Translations under genes and position numbers: made by a program
The notes under the pieces: model-generated
Databases searched by the model: none
Seen by the model: the letters and a program-made list of their open reading frames with translations, nothing else
Told to the model about the DNA's origin: nothing
Shown here: piece after piece, positions 63,252 to 64,000 of the stretch
Numbering within the stretch: position 1 is the first letter of the stretch
Layout: each line of letters opens with the position of its first letter
Origin: Thermophagus xiamenensis
GTDB taxonomy: Bacteria; Bacteroidota; Bacteroidia; Bacteroidales; Marinilabiliaceae
DNA: 64,000 bases
NCBI RefSeq assembly: GCF_900112795.1
Contig: NZ_FONA01000021.1
Location: 1-64,000 of the forward strand
Direction of reading: 5' to 3'

Positions 63252-64000
63252 GTGTTTGACAGAGATCGTTGGCAAGAAATATTAAATGCCATAAAACAAA
63301 ATAAGTTTCGTAGTATTCTGACTGCTTTTGGCGTCTTTTGGGCAATTTTCATGTTGGTGGTAATGACAGGTGCAGGAAATGCTCTGACCAATGGCATCAC
63401 TCATGGATTCAAAGATTTTGCCACCAATAGTGCATTTCTTTGGGCCAACCGGACCACTGTGCCTTATGAAGGTTATGACCGCGGACGATGGTGGAGCCTC
63501 ACCAATGCCGACATGGAAGCCATACGCGAACAAATACCAGAAATCGATGTTTTATCCCCCCGACTACAGGGATGGAATCTTCGTGAAGGACAAAATGTTG
63601 TTCGCGGCGAAAGAGCTGCCGCTTTCAACGTTATGGGCGATTATCCTCAATATCGGGAAATTGACCCGTGTACCATGCCCTACGGAAGATACATCAACAA
63701 CGAAGATATCGAACTGAAAAGAAAAGTGTGCATCATCGGCGAAAAAGTATATGAAATCATGTTTGATGAAGGTGAGGATCCTGTAGGACAATATCTTCGC
63801 ATCAACGGAGTCTATTTTATGGTGGTAGGAGTATTCAAATCCAATAATCCCAACATCAATATCGGCAGTAATAAAAAGGAAACTATTTATCTGCCTTTTA
63901 CCACGATGCAACAAACCTTTAATTACGGTGACCAGGTCCATTTTTTTGGATTCACGGCCAAACCGGGAGTTAATGTCCAATCTATTGTTGACAGGATAAA
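63252..64000 (+). CDS. second MacB/FtsX-type ABC permease, cut by the window end
   Basis: It starts at GTG 63252 (FDRDRWQEILNAIKQNKFRS) and is open to the window end, 249 codons. TM1 is at about 23-43 (TAFGVFWAIFMLVVMTGAGN), followed by the periplasmic MacB_PCD domain through GQYLRINGVYFMVVGVFKSN. It is paralogous to the gene 58 bp upstream and is probably its heterodimer partner. The missing C-terminal helices lie beyond 64000. An adaptor and TolC gene would be expected there. Confidence 0.88.
   Translation, partial: MFDRDRWQEILNAIKQNKFRSILTAFGVFWAIFMLVVMTGAGNALTNGITHGFKDFATNSAFLWANRTTVPYEGYDRGRWWSLTNADMEAIREQIPEIDVLSPRLQGWNLREGQNVVRGERAAAFNVMGDYPQYREIDPCTMPYGRYINNEDIELKRKVCIIGEKVYEIMFDEGEDPVGQYLRINGVYFMVVGVFKSNNPNINIGSNKKETIYLPFTTMQQTFNYGDQVHFFGFTAKPGVNVQSIVDRI

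Noticed and set aside
1-64000. tRNA, rRNA, CRISPR and insertion-sequence signals
   Set aside because: The intergenic spaces were read for T-loop motifs, spaced direct repeats and transposase frames; none convincing was found.

Overview
The window reads as chromosomal DNA of a free-living Bacteroidota bacterium, probably class Bacteroidia; a Marinilabiliales-like lineage is my inference from gene content, not a search. Supporting signs are several TAnnTTTG-type -7 boxes, starts lacking Shine-Dalgarno sequences, and Bacteroidota-restricted families (DUF4252, DUF4270, DUF6261-like, CHU_C-type C-termini, the CcsA/ResB fusion, LytTR/His_kinase pairs). Base composition is AT-rich. I see no rRNA, tRNA, CRISPR array, intact insertion sequence or prophage.

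Layout. 1-1200 is low-density DNA with relic genes (porin C-terminus, truncated lipoprotein). 1215-2047 is a DoxX-DsrE pair. 2354-5495 is a PadR-controlled unit: operator/promoter, small secreted peptide, PadR repressor and two paralogous PspC-domain membrane proteins. 5737-6786 has a DUF4252 protein and an unknown secreted protein. 6825-9688 (minus) has a RsbU-like phosphatase, EF-P and a DUF3108 protein. 9775-14552 (minus) is a TolC-MacA-MacB type tripartite exporter operon. 14808 encodes a tiny exported Cys/Lys-rich protein. 15095-20593 (minus) is an outer-membrane beta-barrel protein beside a LytTR two-component pair. 21029-25045 has a kelch lipoprotein, a DUF4270 lipoprotein and a FadL-like porin. 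25186-28613 has a PAS/MCP-like protein and a MaoC-CitE-AAC(3)-like operon. 29008-34123 (minus) carries fabH, rpmF, yceD, a histidine kinase, rsgA and a DUF4268 protein, plus a 54-residue membrane protein at 34353-34517. 34728-38735 has a ResB-CcsA cytochrome c maturation protein and an AmrS-like radical SAM enzyme. 38745-50926 has a lamin-tail surface protein, asd, an orphan OmpR-type regulator, tsaB, an outer-membrane protein, a metallophosphoesterase lipoprotein, a multi-PAS kinase and trpS. 51031-60884 has a second LytTR/TPR-kinase pair, dus, a LolC/E-like permease, a methyltransferase, rbfA, a DUF6261-like protein, dgt and a YgjP-like peptidase. 61143-64000 starts a second MacB-type ABC exporter, cut by the window edge.

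The most unusual signal is a dispersed, roughly 99-bp two-part intergenic element (here P1 and P2). It occurs in at least six places, several times ending exactly at a start codon. A second regulatory signal is a sigma-54-like -24/-12 box with upstream inverted repeats before the exporter at 61143. A third is a perfect palindrome overlapping the promoter of the PadR-PspC unit.

Most of the window is housekeeping, envelope and signalling genes. I did not find a defence island or biosynthetic cluster. All functional calls rest on reading motifs and family resemblance by eye.
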